From positions 369,111 through 433,110 of the forward strand of contig CAYOEM010000001.1 in NCBI GenBank assembly GCA_964402975.1: a stretch of 64,000 bases of DNA, written 5' to 3'. The notes under the pieces are model-generated. The model was not told the origin of the DNA and ran no database searches. It was given only the letters and a program-made list of their open reading frames with translations. The translations under genes were made by a program, and so were the position numbers. This stretch comes from CAMDKS01 sp964402975. Lineage in GTDB: Bacteria; Bdellovibrionota_B; Oligoflexia; Oligoflexales; RGVZ01. Positions 61,929 to 64,000 of the stretch are shown here, one piece after another (within the stretch, counting starts at the first letter, position 1; every line of letters begins with the position of its first letter).

Positions 61929-62602
61929 TCGAGCATCTGAGTGGAACTGTTCTTAGACGAACTCCGACCACCCTTATCATCGACGTCAATGGGGTCGGCT
62001 ACGGCGTAGAGATGCCGCTAAGCGCTCTGTGTGAAGCACCAGCAAACGGACAACGAGTGTCAGTATGGATTGATACGTATGTTCGAGAGGACGCTCTCAG
62101 GCTATTTGGTTTTATGTCGTTTGAAGATCGTCAGGCATTTATCATGTTACGCTCTGTGTCAGGAATTGGCCCTAAAATCGCGCTCGCCATACTCTCAACA
62201 TTCGATGCCTCGTCCCTTCGGCAAGTCATCCTTCAAAACAAAGCCACTTTATTAGAATCTGTGCCAGGTATTGGTGGTAGGACCGCTGAAAAAATTGTCC
62301 TGGAACTTCGAAGTAAAATTGAGCGACTTGGCCTAACGGGTACTGCACCAAAATCGCGGAAGGCCGGCGCAACCGGCAACACATCCACACAAGGTATCGA
62401 CAACGTAGACGGCTTGCTGGAAGACACAGTGAGCGAGAGTGTTCTAGCAGACGTGAGAAGTGCCCTGGAAAATCTAGGTTATAAAGACAAAGAGATCAAT
62501 CCAGTCATATCAGAGATCCTCCGCAACCCGGAGACAGCCAAAGAAGACGGATTTCAGGTGGTCTTGAAATCCGCTCTAAAGTCACTGAGAGCTAGTTATT
62601 AA
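61925..62602 (+). CDS. ruvA: Holliday-junction DNA helicase subunit RuvA
   Basis: N-terminal OB-fold (MIEHLSGTVLRRTPTTLIIDVNGVGYGVEMP, shortened) and tandem helix-hairpin-helix motifs (LRSVSGIGPKIALAIL and LESVPGIGGRTAEKIV), then an acidic linker and the RuvB-binding C-terminal three-helix domain (VLADVRSALENLGYKDKEI). 225 aa. Binds Holliday junctions and loads RuvB. The start overlaps the HAMP gene stop; ruvB follows 21 bp later. ruvC is not in this window. Confidence 0.95.
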   Translation: MIEHLSGTVLRRTPTTLIIDVNGVGYGVEMPLSALCEAPANGQRVSVWIDTYVREDALRLFGFMSFEDRQAFIMLRSVSGIGPKIALAILSTFDASSLRQVILQNKATLLESVPGIGGRTAEKIVLELRSKIERLGLTGTAPKSRKAGATGNTSTQGIDNVDGLLEDTVSESVLADVRSALENLGYKDKEINPVISEILRNPETAKEDGFQVVLKSALKSLRASY

Positions 62603-62623
62603 CTCGAATAAAGAGAGATCAAC

Positions 62624-63673
62624 ATGGTAGAGCCGACAAAAGTAACAAAACCGGTTATCGAGAGACTCTCCGTAGCCTCGGAGCTTATCGAGGATCAAGA
62701 GCTTGACTTGCGGACACCATCCATTCGACCAACCAGATTCACCGATTATCCAGGACAAGAGTCTGTTAAAAAGAATCTTGAAGTCTACGTAACGGCTTCT
62801 TTAAAGCGCACAAGACCAATGGATCACGTTATCTTACATGGAGCTCCAGGTCTCGGTAAGACAACTCTAGCCAACATTATAGCCAACGAGCTGGGCGTTC
62901 CTTTCGTTGCTACTAGCGGTCCTGCAATCGATAAATCGGGCGATCTTGCCGGAATATTGACGGGTCTCGAGCCTGGGTCCCTTTTATTTATTGACGAAAT
63001 TCATCGGTTGAATATCAAGGTCGAAGAAGTGCTCTATAGTGCGATGGAAGACTTCTCAATTGATATCATCATAGGACAGGGTGCAGCTGCCAGAAGTGTT
63101 AGAATGGACATTGCGCCGTTTACTCTGGTGGGGGCTACTACAAGACTGTCACTTCTGTCCCGTCCGCTTTTGGGGCGTTTTGGAATTCAAGAAAGACTAG
63201 AATTTTATGACGCACCGTCGCTGACAAAAATTTTATTTCGAACGGCTGATATTCTTGGATTTAAGCTTTCAAATGAAGCCGCCCTCGAAATAGCTCATCG
63301 CAGTCGCGGTACACCTCGACTAGCCAATCGTCTTCTCAGACGGGTTGCCGACTTTGCGGACGTGGAAAATCTTAGGGAAATCAATCGCAAGGTCGCCGAC
63401 CTAGCCCTTGTCAGGCAAGGAATTGACGCTTCTGGACTTGACCGTGTTGACCGAAGAATCTTGAGTACCATGCTTGAGCAGTATGAAGGCGGACCCGTTG
63501 GTATCGAAACTCTAGCGGTCACTCTGAACGAAGATCGCGACACGATCGAGGACGTCTACGAACCCTACTTAGTGTACCGCGGCTTTATAGCACGCACTCC
63601 GCGCGGCCGAAGTCTGACGTCCCAAGGACTGAACTACGTCAAAACTCAGTTGAGCACGCATCCAATTGACTAG
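62624..63673 (+). CDS. ruvB: Holliday-junction DNA helicase subunit RuvB
   Basis: AAA+ ATPase: Walker A in HGAPGLGKTTLANIIA, Walker B in LLFIDEIHRL, sensor 1 in LVGATTRLSLLSRPLLGRFG with the arginine finger nearby, and a C-terminal winged helix (ISLNEDRD-like VTLNEDRDTIEDVYEPYL ... TPRGRSLT). 349 aa. Branch migration motor with RuvA. Last gene of this transcript; convergent with the secretion ATPase. Confidence 0.96.
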   Translation: MVEPTKVTKPVIERLSVASELIEDQELDLRTPSIRPTRFTDYPGQESVKKNLEVYVTASLKRTRPMDHVILHGAPGLGKTTLANIIANELGVPFVATSGPAIDKSGDLAGILTGLEPGSLLFIDEIHRLNIKVEEVLYSAMEDFSIDIIIGQGAAARSVRMDIAPFTLVGATTRLSLLSRPLLGRFGIQERLEFYDAPSLTKILFRTADILGFKLSNEAALEIAHRSRGTPRLANRLLRRVADFADVENLREINRKVADLALVRQGIDASGLDRVDRRILSTMLEQYEGGPVGIETLAVTLNEDRDTIEDVYEPYLVYRGFIARTPRGRSLTSQGLNYVKTQLSTHPID

Positions 63674-63686
63674 GCCGAGACTTGTG

Positions 63687-64000
63687 CTAGTTTAATTCCA
63701 CTGCTCGACAGTGATACAGACCTTGTGCGCCTCTATACACGTGAATTCCGATAATTCTTGGCAACTGGTCTTTATTTGACTCCAAAAGATGAAGAATTCT
63801 GCGGTAAGCATCCTCATGACTACCAGCGTGGAGGGTTGTCATGATACCCCCATGCCCCGTCCTAGAAAGCTCCGCCCACAATTTAGCCTCGGAGTCTCTG
63901 ATTTCCCCAATCACAATTTTCTGGGGCGACAAACGCAGGATCTCACATTTCAAATGATTCAGAGATATGCCCCCCTTTCCACCCACATCGGGGGGGACCT
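63687..64000 (-). CDS. CpaF/VirB11-type secretion ATPase, C-terminal part (5' end outside window)
   Basis: The frame is open to the right edge (VPPDVGGKGG before the GTG at 63986), so this is the 3' end of a longer gene. Visible: ISLNHLKCEILRLSPQKIVIGEIRDSEAKLW (Walker B/Asp-box region, shortened) and RTGHGGIMTTLHAGSHEDAYRRI (His box), as in type IV/Tad/type II secretion and pilus ATPases. The C-terminus ends soon after. Hexameric ATPase powering pilus assembly or secretion; the exact system cannot be told from this piece. Confidence 0.8.
   Translation of the reverse strand, partial: VPPDVGGKGGISLNHLKCEILRLSPQKIVIGEIRDSEAKLWAELSRTGHGGIMTTLHAGSHEDAYRRILHLLESNKDQLPRIIGIHVYRGAQGLYHCRAVELN

Overview
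This window is chromosomal DNA of a Gram-negative bacterium of intermediate G+C (roughly half, judged by eye). The evidence is many signal peptides and lipoprotein signals, a heptose-phosphate phosphatase for LPS (gmhB-like), outer-membrane-type proteins, an RND pump with a TolC-like channel, the succinylase branch of lysine/diaminopimelate synthesis, and c-di-GMP/PilZ signalling proteins. The density of secreted proteases and short lipoproteins recalls Bdellovibrionota/Oligoflexia-type predatory or environmental bacteria. That placement is inference; no 16S gene is present. Genes sit tightly on both strands, with frequent TTG and GTG starts. No insertion sequence, prophage or CRISPR array was seen.

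Layout. 1-10.4 kb is a secreted-protein island: the 3' end of an M64-like metalloprotease, a caspase-like lipoprotein, a papain-like protease, a putative outer-membrane protein, a von Willebrand A lipoprotein, a gingipain-type (C25) protease and two more lipoproteins. Three lipoproteins here, and a fourth at 19.3 kb, share one short post-cysteine head in front of unrelated C-terminal domains. 10.4-20.1 kb carries NDH-2, YceI, a PLP decarboxylase, a DUF2157/GDYXXLXY pair, another lipoprotein, a cupredoxin, galE and the lectin-like lipoprotein. 20.1-25.9 kb is a heavy-metal efflux operon (His-rich protein, RND pump, small periplasmic protein, TolC-like channel) with no HlyD-type adaptor gene. 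26-36.8 kb holds maeB, a four-domain S1 protein, a methyltransferase, a half-size TSUP transporter, tRNA-Ala, a VKOR-DsbA fusion, a tandem-duplicated unknown, a histone-H1-like-tailed protein, gmhB, a BFD ferredoxin, a CPBP protease and a REC-PilZ protein. 37-44.1 kb has an NlpC-like candidate, an RlmD/TrmA-family methyltransferase, kynA, dapC-dapD-ferredoxin and an HD-GYP phosphodiesterase. 44.1-53.4 kb has a barrel-like protein coupled to a 934-aa secreted unknown, tRNA-His, a TPR/double winged-helix regulator, a trypsin-like protease with a hexapeptide repeat, and a PilZ protein. 53.4-64 kb is a housekeeping block: a structured leader or ncRNA, rimP-nusA-infB-rbfA-truB-metK, a terminator, a HAMP protein, ruvA-ruvB, and the end of a CpaF/VirB11-type secretion ATPase.

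How the genes may work together (inference): VKOR-DsbA can supply disulfides for the cysteine-rich exported proteins. Lipoprotein heads tether vWA, lectin-like and unknown domains to the outer membrane. REC-PilZ, PilZ and HD-GYP proteins suggest c-di-GMP control of surface behaviour. The most unusual signals are the shared lipoprotein head family, the multi-hairpin region with an intrinsic terminator just before rimP, the adaptor-less metal efflux operon with its His-rich partner, the PilZ domain split by a Lys/Ala-rich insert, and the NGHAII repeats in the trypsin-like protease.
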